A stretch of 64,000 nucleotides of DNA from assembly GCF_037126465.1 (NCBI RefSeq), contig NC_088201.1, forward strand, positions 6,267,001 through 6,331,000, read 5' to 3'. The number at the start of each line of letters is the position of its first letter. Within the stretch, counting starts at the first letter, position 1. Of this stretch, positions 1 through 11,331 are shown one piece after another. This stretch comes from Ornithodoros turicata (Eukaryota > Arthropoda > Arachnida > Ixodida > Argasidae). Under the pieces are notes generated by a model. The model was given only the letters and a program-made list of their open reading frames with translations, did no database searches and had not been told where the DNA came from. The position numbers and the translations under genes are program-made.

Positions 1-2
1 CC

Positions 3-258
3 GGCTGTGCCGTCTGGGGTTTTTCCTGGGTTTCCCTCAGATGTGTAATAGGCGTATGCCGGTACAGTTCCCCTGAAGTCGGCCCATGGACGCAGCTATC
101 CTCCCCCCGAGCCGATTCCGCTCGGTCTTCCACTTCACCCTTCCTCTCCACCACCTTTCCCTTCCCGAGAAACATGCCGCCTAATCAGGCAGGCAGACCT
201 CTCGGCTCCTCCCAAGGACACTCCTCCTCGCCTCTCGGTCCTATATAACACGGAATCA
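3..258 (+). mobile_element. SINE-1 copy, 5' end cut by the window edge
   Basis: The copy has the SINE-1 signature: a GTCTGGGGTTTTTCCTGG segment, then GTACAGTTCCCCTGAAGTCG, a pyrimidine-rich body, and the family 3' end TAACACGGAATCAAA. The body around 150-215 differs from other SINE-1 copies but matches a fragment at 56278-56342, so it is a sub-type. Any tRNA-like head lies outside the window. Confidence 0.6.
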
Positions 259-1099
259 AAAGACACGTCCACACAGGAAGCATGAAACGCGCGGGGTGTA
301 CATTAAGGAACTCTCTATAGTAGGAACCCCCAACAGTAGATTTGCAGTGTTCCCCTATCATGTCCCGAAATTCCGGATATTTTCTCGAAAAAATCTCCGG
401 ATTTTGGGACGTGAAGAACACCCGGAATATCCCGGCAACATCGGGATTCGGGACATCCCGGATCCCATTATATACCTGCATCGCTGCAAAACCGGGAGAA
501 AGCGTGTTGCTCGTTTTTATTACTCGCGCGAAATGTGCATAGCGTCGTTGAATGAAGAGTTCGCACATATAGCTAGCACCCTCCAACTCTCTCCACGCTC
601 ACAGCTCCACCCTCCAAACTCAGGCTGTCCCTTGAACGTAAATCTACCGCACAATTCCACGTGTATGCTCCAAAGTATTTACGCGAAGGTGGGGTTGAGA
701 GTTTCCACTGTGCCACCCATTTACACTCTCTGTAATATTTTCTCACTCTCTGTAATATCACCTTCCGGGGAATATATTATGACCCGATTATAACTTAAAA
801 CAGTCCACGGAAGCTTTCGCATTAATCCCATATTTCTCGGCCAAGTTGGCCCCGACTATATATAGTAATACTGGGGCCCAAAACCCGATATGTTCTCTCC
901 CAATCAATATCCTCGAACCGTCCAAGTATTGGGGATTTCGAAAATCCTTGGGTATATGCTTTCTGCATATTCGTTATATAATTTACTTTAATGGAGAGTC
1001 GTATTATTCGGGTCTTTAGTTCGTTATTAGGATTAACAAATAATGCTTTCTTTCACACACAAGGTGTGGGGGAGAAGGTGGGGTGAAAAAAGCTAAGAG
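259..1099. other. No gene seen
   Basis: Mixed-composition sequence in which the ORFs are short and share no recognisable motifs. A stretch around 360-470 is rich in CCCGGAA/TTCCGGGA-like words and could be an old element, but I found no ends. Confidence 0.4.
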
Positions 1100-1350
1100 T
1101 TATACGCCAGTTATACGCCAGTTATACGCCGGTTATACGCCGGTTATACGCCGGTTATACGCCGGTTATACGCCGGTTATACGCCAGTTATACGCCAGTT
1201 ATACGCCGGTTATACGCCGGTTATACGCCGGTTATACGCCGGTTATACGCCGGTTATACGCCGGTTATACGCCGGTTATACGCCAGTTATACGCCAGTTA
1301 TACGCCAGTTATACGCCAGTTATACGCCAGTTATACGCCAGTTATACGCC
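1100..1350 (+). repeat. 11-bp minisatellite, TTATACGCCRG x 22.8
   Basis: There are 22 full units plus a 9-bp partial unit, with no indels. The only variation is A or G at position 10, arranged in blocks: 2 A, 5 G, 2 A, 7 G, 6 A. The unit has no stop in any forward frame, so a 114-codon ORF runs through it with an 11-residue repeat; this follows from the unit length and is not evidence of a protein. The blocks suggest growth by duplication of multi-unit segments. Confidence 0.97.
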
Positions 1351-1487
1351 TCAAGACGTTTTTGATGGTTGGAAGGGGAATAGTGCAACAGAAAACCACA
1401 AGCTGTGTTTGTTGTCCATGTTTGTAGTCTTTTTAGGTCTTTTTTTTTTAAACCCATGTGAGCAACGCACGAATGCACAAGAGCGTC

Positions 1488-1580
1488 CGATTTCACCTCG
1501 AAAATATAATTTAAAATAAAGCACCCAATTTTCGGAAAGGCATCTAAACCGAAAAAGTCAGATACTACCTATATACTGTA
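1488..1580 (+). mobile_element. Fragment related to the hAT-type MITE at 7475-7921
   Basis: A segment with ATTTCACCTCGAAAATATAA, CCAATTTTCGGAAAGGCAT and AAACCGAAAAAGTCAGATAC parallels the right half of the element at 7475-7921. No left end or target duplication was found. Confidence 0.5.
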
Positions 1581-2077
1581 GCGCTGAAAAAGTAAGCGAT
1601 TCGGATAAAGACGCACGTGTTGTCTCGAATATATACGCAAGAGGGAGATTTAGGAAATCGTAAGCACCCTCCTATTCCGATTGCGTATGGCTGTCAATCA
1701 ATCAATCAATCAAATATCAGCAGTGTGATGTCAGTCACTCCATAAGGAATCAGGCGATTGGCTTATCATGTTTTCGGAAACGTTATCGTGACTTGTACGT
1801 TCTACTTCTACAAACTCCGTTCTCCTAAAACACTTGTCTATATGAGAGCACACGCTTCTGTTCCCATTTGGCCGGAGGGAGCGTTACCTCGTCTACAAAT
1901 GGAGAATCATTTCGAAGCGACATTTCCTAAGGTCGACAAAAGAGCTCTCCGTACGAATCAAATCACACATTGCGGAGTCCCCTGGTCACACCGTCTCGTT
2001 TGAAAGTTGGCAAGGCCTCCGTGTCTTTTACGGTCGGCATTTTCCACTTTCTCATCACCCTTCCGGCGGGCATGTAT

Positions 2078-2611
2078 CACTCTAAGAAAAAAAGGAGTAC
2101 TTTTACTCCTTTTTGGGAGTAATTGCATTGCCTCAAAAAATAGTCCCTTTCGGGAGTAAATGCGCGGGAGTAAATGAATGTCACAGAGTGAAGACCGCAT
2201 TTCACGCGCTGTTGTAAGAGCCCCACAGGTACATAATTGGTGCGCATGCATGAAAATACGTTGAAGCAAACCGTCAACCGTGATATATCGAGTGATATAA
2301 AATCTTGCGCCATACTAGGGCACAATTTGCGAAGAAAGGTGCGCTAACGGTTTCTTACTCTGTGCGGCTGGAAAATTGCTACTTGGTCTGAGTTATACAG
2401 CCTTATGTCGTTCAAATTGGCCAAGGGCACATATTTCCGTAGACTGTTGCATTCAGGAGACCATTCGCGAAGTTTAGTGACACTTTGCAGTCCTGGGGAG
2501 TAAATGTCGGGACAAAATGTTGGGTTAGGGGACTAAAATGGGGAGTAATTGCACACTAGGGGAGTAGAAGCTGCAATTACTCCCCGTTTTACTCCTTTTT
2601 TTCTTAGAGTG
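2078..2611. mobile_element. PAL-B MITE, copy 1
   Basis: A 534-bp element beginning CACTCTAAGAAAAAAAGGAG and ending with the complement. Subterminal blocks built from GGAGTAAAT, GGGACTA and their complements let the two ends fold together, while the centre is a conserved non-palindromic body also present at 5728-6259 and, reversed, at 34068-34881. Flanks read TAT on both sides. No transposase ORF. Confidence 0.9.
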
Positions 2612-2865
2612 TATGCCGGGAGTACGAAGAAATGCGGACGAGAATATTGTCGAATATGCTCGAATATGCTCGGAGTATGAAAGCATCATCCAAAGCTACG
2701 TAAAGGCCAGTGGGAAACCCTTCAGGCTTTGCATACCGTATATTATACGCGTGCTTGCTAAACAGCACTGCCATCTCGCTTGAATCTGTGTTAATGCTGT
2801 GACATTCGCGAGTTCTTTAGTTTGAATATATATGTATAGTTTGTATTACGAACTCTAGGATGGGA

Positions 2866-3683
2866 CCAGAGCCGTATATTAAAAGGGAGTCTGGCCATTA
2901 ATGGGTCATGCCTATACCTGAAGCTCCACCCACTTTTTCAGCTTTCCGACCAATGAAGTCTTGAAATATGGGGCGCTATCAATCAGCCTATCCTCACTAT
3001 TTGCCCCCCTATCCAACATGGGCAGCGCCATTTTGGGTGGCAAGTGGATTGGATGGGATTGAAATGGATACCTCTCGCAATCTGCAAAAGTAGTGGATTG
3101 TTGGTGCAAATTTGATAAGCGCCACCTAGGGAGCGTAAGGCACGTCGGGAATTGTCGTCTGCTTCCGTCATTGTACCGCTGCCGGCAGAACCACTTGCTG
3201 GGACACATTCTGTTGTCGGTATGATTTTTAAACAAATCTACATGAATAGTTGGAATATAAGAGGCAAGAATGTTTATATCCATGAAATCCAGCTGTTAAG
3301 TACAACATTGTACAGCACAGCGCCGTTTTTGTTATGATTTCGTTGTGATCGCCGTGTTCACTAGGCCTAACACCGGCGACAAAACGTATTAGTTTCAGTT
3401 AGATATCGATGGATGAGCATAAGTTGAAACTGATTTCCGAAAAATTTATATTAGGATGTACATTTGCAGCATAAAATCAGGTTAGTCTGTGAAAATTTTT
3501 TGTCACGAAATCCTCGCTTCACAGTGTTTGTTTTCGTCGCCATTTTGGGTGGCTGTATGGTGTCATGGCGATCCCCTTGGTAAAAAGCAAACCAATCAGA
3601 GGAGCGAAACTGTGATTGACAGGTCGAGCCTCTTTTTGTGACTCCTCCCAGTGGCCAGACTCCCTTTTAATATACGGCTCTGG
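2866..3683. mobile_element. Non-autonomous TIR element with 6-bp target duplication
   Basis: The two ends are perfect inverted repeats of 32 bp, starting CCAGAGCCGTATATTAAAAG. The flanks are ATGGGA at 2860-2865 and ATGGGA at 3684-3689, a 6-bp target duplication. The 818-bp body has no transposase-like ORF. Few DNA transposon superfamilies make 6-bp duplications (IS3EU and Dada are candidates), so I leave it unassigned. Internal words CGCCATTTTGGGTGG occur near both ends in the same orientation. Confidence 0.88.
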
Positions 3684-3689
3684 ATGGGA

Positions 3690-4644
3690 CAGTACAGTAC
3701 TGCCCTCGCCCCAAGAAAGAGCAGGCACTCACTGCTTCGTCTCTCTCTCTCCCCGGTGAAAATTATAGAACGCGGATGTGAAGGGAGACGGCAACAGCTG
3801 TGTCGGCCTTATTGGGCCATCATCAGCAGTAAACAGGTAGGATAGTTTACACTATTGGCATCGGAGCGGAAGACACGCAGACTGGTTCCCTTTAACGTTT
3901 CACACGGACTAGGCTATAGGACTACATAGATGCCAACTCTATAGTTTACAGCTTACAGGGTTTTCTTGCAACCACGCAGTTTGATCCGCCCAGTTCTGAC
4001 AACTTACTCGCCGTTCATCTACGGTTTATTTACAACTCAAGCGGCAACTATCAAGTCCTTTTAACTCCTCACATTAACGCATCCACTTCCAAAATGAAAC
4101 GAAGAAACAAAGTTTCGGCTGTACCTCGATACACATACTCGTTTTCCAATCCAATATGCTCCACCCTACCATCCCTGACGATGATGTTGGGGTAAGGCCA
4201 TTAAGGTATATTGAACGTAGAACCTGCTGACAATAATTAAACGTGTCCGCTGGTAACTGGTGATGCGGTTGTTCGAGTCGCACTCGTGCGACGTGTGCTC
4301 CTAATCATTTCAATGCCGCCGACCTCTCTTTCGCTGCTACAGGATCACCCCCCACCCTGGCCCCCTGGGAACGCCGAAGCGCGCCCCTATTGGACGCGAC
4401 GTGAACGTCCGATTGATGGAGGGAAAGGGACAGCTATGGCTTGGCTGAGTAGTGATGTTACTGGGGCTCAGTGCCGTTGTCTACGGGTGGGCAGGGGTTT
4501 CCCCACTTGCCCCCCCCCCCCCACCCCCGAGTCGAAAAGTAGACGCCGGTCCTGCTGGAGCTGGTCGTAGGGGTTCCAGTAAGGCAGGTTTGAGACGTGC
4601 TTTGGCACAATCTCGGCAGTCCAGGAACAGGAGGGTGATGTGCT
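3690..4644. other. No gene seen
   Basis: No ORF with a recognisable domain. A polyC run lies near 4509. The right part is moderately GC-rich. Nothing else was identified. Confidence 0.4.
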
Positions 4645-4939
4645 AATAGACCTCTACCTGTTTGTAAACAAATGACGTCATAGTGTTCGACAGCGCCACG
4701 AGTTTGGTAGAGTTGAACTACGTTCAAAGCTAGTGGCGAACAAGGTCGCGGCCGAAAGCCACGGTCTTGAGGGGATTACGATGGTCTCTGAAAAGGACGC
4801 GACCTTCGGTCCTGCTTTTCTTTCAATAGGAGGCAGCGAACAATTTCCCATTCGTGGAACCCAGGTCTCCCCTTCCGATCTGTTTCGGTTTCGGTCTGTC
4901 TACCAACGTCATGATGACGTTTGTCGGGTAGATGTTTTA
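4645..4939. mobile_element. G element, uninterrupted copy
   Basis: Begins AATAGACCTCTACCTG; the right end GGGTAGATGTTTTA is a decayed complement of it. The interior, including AACAAGGTCGCG, GGACGCGACCTTCGGTCCT and CTCCCCTTCCGAT, matches the copy at 36859-37823. This copy lacks the three insertions found there and so serves as the empty-site reference. No transposase ORF. Confidence 0.8.
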
Positions 4940-5489
4940 GCACTGACTCATGCGGAACGTAAACATGCGTGGCAGTGTCGAGGCTCGAAGGAAATATATG
5001 TGGGCCCGGTTTGAAGGCATGGATTTGTTGGCGGCCGCGACCACTCTTATGAGCCGGTTACCACTTGGTTATGAGCACTCCATAACGGCTGATCCAACCG
5101 ACAACGAAGGCTTCGTCAACTGTCACGGCGGTTATATTGTCACGGATGAAAACAGACGAGCGAGACGGCAAATAATCGGCGAACGCTTTATTAAGCGGCT
5201 TAGCTGATTAATACGAGAGCGGTAGTTCTTAAACTGAACTAAGGTAAAAGGAATAATGCTCCGACTGGGAGCTCACAAGCTTTTATGCACAGCGGCGAAC
5301 ATTGTAGAAAGCACGCGTCGGTGAAGCGAAGGAAATACAGAAGCCTCTCCAAGGTCGTCGGCCCGTCCTTGAGATTGATGCGAGCGAAGGAGCAGATGCT
5401 TCCAGAAGGATCGCTTGCCATGTAAGCGCGACGTGTCGCAGGCCCCAGCCCGTCGTTCGACGCCTCGTTGCCTGTTGTTGTTGTTGCGT

Positions 5490-5702
5490 GTGGTCGCCCC
5501 AAAGACGATACGTGACAATATTAGGGATGGGAACGCTCTCTGACCAATCTGTCGATGCACCTAAGGATATAAGAGAACCAGTTACTATACTTGTTGGTGG
5601 GAGACCTGCAATGTCGATGTGTACGTAGCTGAAGTGGGCTTCCGGTGGAATAAAACGGCCGAGCGGTGGTTGAGTGTGTCGATCAACTCCCGCACGTTGC
5701 AA
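5490..5702 (-). pseudogene. Ty3/Gypsy integrase fragment
   Basis: The minus strand encodes a short stretch typical of the integrase region of Ty3/Gypsy (metavirid) polyproteins, just after the zinc-binding domain. It contains VDRHTQPPLG, then PPEAHFSYVHIDIAGLPPT with the family's H-[IV]-D at the start of the catalytic core, then WSESVPIPNI. In intact elements this region carries the DDE catalytic residues and joins reverse-transcribed DNA to the host genome. Only the first aspartate region is visible: the frame loses similarity near 5490 and the rest of the core, the protease, RT and LTRs are absent. The region between the first D and PIPNI is also altered, consistent with frameshifts. I read it as an old, isolated relic. 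A different integrase-bearing element such as BEL/Pao is less likely. No expression signal is visible. Confidence 0.75.
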
Positions 5703-5727
5703 TAAAATGCACGCACGGGCCCACGCA

Positions 5728-6259
5728 CACTCTAAGAAAAAAAGGAGTAATTTTACTCCTTTTTGGGACTAAATGCACTGCCAAAAAAATAGTCCCTTTC
5801 GGGAGTAAATGCACGGGAGCAAATGAATGTCACAGAGTGGAGACTGCATTTCACGCGCTGTTGTAAGAGTCCCAGGTACATAACTCGTGTGCATGCATGA
5901 AAATACGTTGAAGCAAACGGTCAACCGTGATATATCGAGTGATATATAAAATCTTGCGCCATACAAAGGGCACAATTTGCGAAGTAAGAACCGCTAACTG
6001 TTTCTTACTCGGTGTGGCTGGAAAAATTGCTACGTTTGCAGAGTTCCTTATGCACTCAAATTGACCTAGGGCACATATTTAAGTAAGATTGTTGCATTCA
6101 GGAGATCATTCGCAAAGTTCAGTGACAATTTGCAGTCCTGGGGAGTAAATGTCGGGACTAAATGTCGGGTTAGGGGACTAAAATGGGGAGTAATTGGGGC
6201 AGTCTAGGGGAGTAGAAGCCGCAATCACTCCCTGTTTTACTCATTTTTTTCTTAGAGTG
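5728..6259. mobile_element. PAL-B MITE, copy 2
   Basis: A 532-bp copy with ends CACTCTAAGAAAAAAAGGAG and complement, flanked by CA on both sides. It is collinear with 2078-2611, with small indels including loss of one segment near position 6040. Confidence 0.92.
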
Positions 6260-6719
6260 CACGTACGAGCGTTGAAGTGCCTGCCCGGCCAGATATACCT
6301 GCGTTCTGGGTTGCTCGGACGCTGGGATGGAAAAGGCTGTGACGTGCTTAGAAGATATAGGCTCTTTGGAACCGGGGAGGCAGTCATGGGCGCAGTGAGC
6401 CAGTGGAGGTTTCGCAAATCACTAGGCACGAGGAATGCGTTAGAGAGACGTCTTGGAAAAGGAGATAAGTGGATGAGGACGACTTTAGATCCACCAGTTC
6501 TTCGTCGTCACGTTGTACAGCGGTACGGCTACTTCGTCTAGAGGTGTTGCGGCGTGCGGGACCGTGGGAGCTTCGACAATGATAGGAGAAAGCGTGCAGC
6601 GTTGTCCTTTGCGCTGGCATGACGGATGTCGGAAGGAAATATGTTATACGCATAGACGTCACATCTTGACCATTAATAACGCATGTATAGAAAACTGCGT
6701 TCCGTAGAGGGTCTGCATT

Positions 6720-6877
6720 AAAGAAACAAGGGAAAGGGTGCAGGCTAGCTGGTATAGATCCATGAAGAAGACCGAGAGACACGGACACAGAAGACGATAG
6801 ATCCATGAAGAAGAGAGAGAGAACACTGAGAACCTACGTGTGTCGTCTTCTGTGTCCGTGTCTCTCGGTCTTCTTCA
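6720..6877 (+). mobile_element. HP hairpin retro-insert 1
   Basis: The 158-bp insert is flanked by AGGGTCTGCATT at 6708-6719 and 6878-6889, a 12-bp target duplication. It starts with about 44 bp of unpaired sequence containing GGCTAGCTGGTATAGAT, then a perfect 34-bp stem (6764-6797 with 6843-6876). The right stem arm ends one base before the duplication. The loop repeats ATAGATCCATGAAGAAG from just upstream of the stem. It shares this layout with inserts at 37397-37748 and 54940-55095. Confidence 0.88.
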
Positions 6878-6889
6878 AGGGTCTGCATT

Positions 6890-7466
6890 GCAGATTAAAC
6901 CTGGCAGTCCCAAATAAAACTCTTTCTATCGTATTTTGTATATTTATTTCTATTGTAACATTGCTCTGTACCTTGCGTGGACGGAGGTTTGGTCCCCCCC
7001 ATTTGCGAAGAAAATAAGCAAAAACGGCAACATCATATTTCTGTGTTTGTTAAATAAATTATTTCGCGTTCACATTAATGAATTCACACTCGTCCGTGCC
7101 TCTGGTCTTCGTCGTCGCTACAGCGTCATTAATAAGCTTTAAATGTAATATATAAGCTTTTAAATAATTATTAATGCAGTAAGAATCGAAGCCTGTCATG
7201 TCATTGTTTGCCTTTTCTTCACCGCGTGAATGGGGTCTCTGGTGCGCGAAGTTGCGTCCGTCCAGCGCTCCACTGCGCACAGAGTCGTCGCTGGAGTCGT
7301 TAACGAGACGACGAGTCGGCTCCTAAGAAATTATGCATCATCACCCGTTCTTCTCACTGTGATGAGGGACCCATATGATGGCGGCGGGCAACGCGTCTGA
7401 GCCGCGATCCGTATAAGCGCCCTTCGTGCGGAGGCAAGCGTATTTTCATATGCGCTGCTTGAAGCG
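6890..7466. other. No gene seen
   Basis: AT-rich sequence with no recognisable ORF. A duplicated word, AATATATAAGCTTTTAAAT and relatives, lies around 7135-7165. Confidence 0.4.
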
Positions 7467-7474
7467 TGTATAGG

Positions 7475-7921
7475 CAGGGAGTGACTTTTTCGGGTTAAAC
7501 CCGATTCCGCCCGGTTATTACCCCCCGAACTGACCTCCGACCAATTCGGGTTAAAGCCGATTTCTCCCCGAATTCCAGTCACTATGAAATCCTCGAGTGA
7601 CGTTTCCGCCGAAGGACGGACAAAGGTCGCCACGGGTAACACATGTAAGAATGGATCACTTACATTCCCAGCAATACACCCATGTGTGTCAACACTGTCT
7701 ATGCCTTCGGGAATTACCGCTGGAAGGCCACGATCCCGCAAAAAAAAAAAGAAAAGTGTAGGAAAGGACTTAATAGACAAGAGGAGAAACAAAAACACCC
7801 GAAGGCACAATTATCACCTGATTTCTCCCCGAATTTCAGATTTAAAAATAGCGCCCGATTTTTACCCCCCCCCCCCCCCCGAATCTGAGAAAGGCATTTA
7901 ACCCGAAAAAGTCACTCCCTA
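7475..7921. mobile_element. Non-autonomous hAT-type element with 8-bp duplication
   Basis: Flanked by TGTATAGG at 7467-7474 and 7922-7929. The ends are CAGGGAGTGACTTTTTCGGG and the complement of TAGGGAGTGACTTTTTCGGG. An 8-bp duplication with YAGGG-type ends is the hAT signature. Internal segments are runs of CCCGAATT/TTCGGGG words and a polyC tract near 7865. No transposase ORF is present. A related fragment lies at 1488-1580. Confidence 0.9.
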
Positions 7922-8128
7922 TGTATAGGTCAGAAGGAATCGTCACCGTTGTGATGAAGGAAAGAGTAGTTAGCTATGAACGTCTTGGAATGTAGCGACC
8001 TTATAAGGATTATATGATGCCTTGTGGATTGGGAATCCAATCTACATCCTCCCGATCAGAGAAACTACATTTGCACTGTGACATTTTTAAAATCAATATT
8101 CCCAAGTTCGTTTATGTAGTCTTTCTTG

Positions 8129-8165
8129 TGATGATGATGATGATGATGATGATGACGACGATGAT
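8129..8165 (+). repeat. (GAT)n microsatellite
   Basis: Eight or more consecutive GAT units, then degenerate GAC/GAT. Confidence 0.95.
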
Positions 8166-8311
8166 TTGTGTTTTATTGGCGCAGCAGTAACTACGACCAT
8201 AATGCGCCAATACAGGTCTTTCTTATGTGTGTATATACACGGCGCACAGGCTTCTATACGCCAACTACAGCGGCAACATTCGAGCCATTATTCTACACAT
8301 CGACCCTTACA

Positions 8312-9050
8312 CAGACATGTACAAGATACTCAAAAATGTATTTAAGATAAGATAATAAATACAGACGTTAGAATGTAATTAAGATAGAGTATAAATACGT
8401 GAAAATTAAAGTAGTTAAGATAGAGTACAAAATACTTCAAAAACTATTTGAAATACAATTAAGATACTATTTATCCTTGAACGCAAAAAGTCACCAGTCA
8501 CTGGTCAATGCGGCGAGTCGCTGCTATGTGACATGAATCACCTAAAACCCGCGTACTATGCAAGCCGTCCCTGTGTGATAGGAGTCATCTAAACAGAAGT
8601 CCCAAAAAGATGAAAAAGAGATATCATATAACTCCACTAAGTATATGTGACCCAAAACAAAATAAAATTCTAGCAGGTCCCAGCTCGGCGAGTTCAAAAT
8701 TCGGCGTTACCATGTCAGAGCACATGTAATAGAACCCGCACCCGCCAAGAATTAGTACATACCGAGCAAGATCTCTAAATGGAGACTTCCAGGAAGGGTC
8801 AATGTCCGGGTCAAGACCGAGGGACTCAGGGAATTTCCACTGAACAAACATGGAAAGACGAGACACAGAAAGTTTGAGAGGGATATCTAAAATATGTAAT
8901 TAGGGTATTGAGTAGAAAATACCATAAAATGTATTTTAAATAGAGTACAAATACACAAAACAAAAAGTATTGAGTAGAGTACCAAAATACCGCAAATTGT
9001 ATTTAAAGTACAGTATTTTAAATACAATACTCCAAATACGTACAAGTCTG
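8312..9050. mobile_element. Non-autonomous hAT-type element, AT-rich
   Basis: Flanked by CCCTTACA at 8304-8311 and 9051-9058, an exact 8-bp duplication. The left end CAGACATGTAC pairs with the right end GTACAAGTCTG. Subterminal regions are packed with GTATTTAAAATAC-like words in inverted orientation. The 739-bp body has no transposase. The duplication length and CAG ends fit hAT. Confidence 0.88.
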
Positions 9051-9171
9051 CCCTTACATTTTCCCCCAGTCACAGTTGCATTCACCCTCGCGAGCACAGT
9101 CGAGGCCGGCGGCATCTTTCTCAAGTAACGCTGTGTAGCTGAGTCCAACGTAAGGCAGAGGGACGAGCGCA

Positions 9172-9245
9172 TCTAGTTGCATGTCTTCGGTTAAAGAATG
9201 GCAGTTGATGAACGGGCACCAGCGACAAAAATCGAACCCATACCC
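9172..9245 (-). mobile_element. SINE-3 fragment
   Basis: On the minus strand a B-box-like GGGTTCGATTTTTG is followed by GCTGGTGCCCGTTCATCAAC. The same order (B box, then gctggtgcc and ttcaact) occurs at 24803-24895 and, shorter, at 36898-36950. This suggests a tRNA-derived SINE family. Confidence 0.55.
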
Positions 9246-9448
9246 GGGGGTCACAAAAAGCCACCTTTTGAGAATGCTACCTTTTTTTTTTTTTAATCGA
9301 GACAGAAGGATTCTGCAGTGGCAATCAGTTGATCACCGGGTGCCCCTTCGTTACACGATAAAAAGATCCCCGTATCAGCATGAATTTGATGTTGGTTGAT
9401 TGATTGATGATGTGTTTTTGCCGGGGGAGATTGCACGACTCCTAGAAA

Positions 9449-9548
9449 CGACTTCACAGGGAACTGGTGCATGGCGACATTTGCGTCTGAGGAAAACGCC
9501 AGACAGCAGAGCCGTTGCCGGGATTCAGAACCAGCTTCCAATCTCGGA
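9449..9548 (-). mobile_element. SINE-1, strongly degenerate
   Basis: The minus strand carries a broken B box (GGTTCTGAATCCCGG), then CTGTCTGGCGTTTTCCTCAG and the decayed GTTCCC...GAAGTCG tail block. Confidence 0.6.
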
Positions 9549-9802
9549 GTGGATCTTATGGGGCGCGCCTTTTACTGAGTTCTTTAAGCTCTCCTTCGCG
9601 GAGGTGCCACGCATATCTGAAAATCGGCAGCTACACACATCTGCCTCGAGCAACGCAGGTTTCTCTCGCTCAAGGCCATGTCGCATAGCATTTGGCTTTG
9701 GCTTACGTGACGCCGCCTGTAAAGCTGTCTTTTCTGCGGTAACACATCTTTAGTGGCGGAGCCACCTTTGAGGCGGGCACGTAGGTGCGTGTTTACACGA
9801 TA

Positions 9803-10039
9803 CACTGTTAAAACGGAACTTCACCGCATAGCACGCTCCTAGCCAACCGTCATTCCGAATGATATCATTCTGTGCATTGATTTGTTGAAAATGAGAGGAG
9901 GCGCCTATCTGGGACAGATTATCTTGTCCCAGATAGGCGCCTCCCCCCTGTTTTGAACAAATCATGACGCAGAATGATATCATTCGGTATGATGGTTGGT
10001 CAGGAGCGTGCTATGTGGTGAAGTTCTGTTTTAACAGTG
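9803..10039. mobile_element. PAL-A copy, sub-type IV (CACTGTTAAAAC ends)
   Basis: A 237-bp near-complete palindrome flanked by TA on both sides. The ends are CACTGTTAAAACGGAACTTC and GAAGTTCTGTTTTAACAGTG. The outer arms carry the PAL-A words GCATAGCACGCTCCTAGCCA and GATTTGTTGAAAA. The core differs from other sub-types: GGCGCCTATCTGGGACAG and its complement. Confidence 0.95.
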
Positions 10040-10426
10040 TACCTCATGTGCCAATGAAAACGTGTTTTCTTTTTCTTGTTGGGGAGTCAAATATTCGAAT
10101 AGATGGACCACATATACAGCTTTCGAGGCGTGTTGTAAGCTGTCGAAACAAAACCTGTTTCTTCTATTCACAAATCTTACATAATGACCTGAATGATAAT
10201 ATTATAAAAACATTGAAACTACTGTTTATTATCGTAGAGACCTTCATGCAGTGGATTGCATTTCATCGGGTACCTGAAGACTAATGATCTGAAGAAATGT
10301 AGACCGCTATACATGAAAGCGTGTGCATATTAAACATGGAAAGCTTCATTGTTTTATATTCATTCTGCCTGCACCATTGGCTGCTCCGAAGCGCGAGTGT
10401 TTGGCACTCTTACCGTTAAGTGGTAC

Positions 10427-10939
10427 GAGACACATGTACGACAAAATGCACGACACGTCGTGCGATGCTGCAATCGCGGACACTTGGACGGCGACATCCC
10501 TACGCCATATATATCACTGTGAACCACAGTGTTGCTAGAACAGCGTGGCCAGAGATACATTCGCTTACGCTTTATTTCACATAACGAAATTTGCTCATAT
10601 AATAAAACACAGTGAGTGAGAATAATTAGTTCCTTATTTCACTTGTCTTTCAATAGACACCGCGACGAAATCAGCCACTCGTTGCATTCTGAACGCCACT
10701 GTCCGCCATTTTGTCTCGGGACCCACCACATTTCCCAGAGAGACACCGTGATTGGCTGCTTGGTTGGTGACGTCACCACCTTCGTACGACAACCCGCCGA
10801 CGGAGAGGAGATATCCAAGCATTTTTTGTCGCGCTGCGACGTGTCGTGGAGGGCTGCTCCGACGACTTATTTCGCCAGGATCCGTCCCAAGATGCCTTGC
10901 GTTGCGACGCCTCGCGCATTTTGTCGTACATGCGTCTCG
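10427..10939. repeat. Long inverted repeat, probable TIR element
   Basis: GAGACACATGTACGACAAAA at 10427 on has its complement at 10917-10939 (22 of 23 bases), and weaker similarity continues outward on both sides. The enclosed DNA is CpG-rich. Outer ends and target duplication were not resolved. Long ORFs here on both strands (up to 220 codons) have no recognisable domain. Confidence 0.55.
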
Positions 10940-11331
10940 CCCTTTACGCTCGTAACTCCAAGTTTCGTACGCGAGCGCGCGCTCTTCACGCCCCAGCTTT
11001 TGGAGGGTGCACGAAAAAGGGGTGTCGTGCTCACGTACCTCACGCGACTCCTTTCCTCCTCTCCACGAAAGCAAAGAAAGGGAACGCAAGACGTGGGGCG
11101 GCAGCAGAGCAGAGGGAGTAGAAAAAAAGAGAAAGGGAGAAACGGCAGAACAGCGAGCGTGTTTAGGCGCCCACGTGCCGTTTAATAGCTGCTCCAGGAG
11201 CACGAAACTCGGAGCGCCTATATAGGAAGTAGTAAGAGAACAGCTACTTAACGCGTCCATTGTTGCGTAGTGTCGCGCCTTGGTTCCAGGACCCAATGAG
11301 GAGACTCCATGTGGTCAAGTAGCGTCAAACG

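Noticed and set aside
1083..1427. 114-codon ORF with a YTPVIRR-type repeat
   Set aside because: It is the translation of an 11-bp minisatellite without stops in any forward frame.
10634..11296. 220-codon minus-strand ORF and 189-codon plus-strand ORF in CpG-rich DNA
   Set aside because: No recognisable domain, both strands are open at once, and the region lies within a long inverted repeat. CCGCCATTTTG, ATTGG and TGACGTCA words nearby look promoter-like, but single short motifs are not enough.
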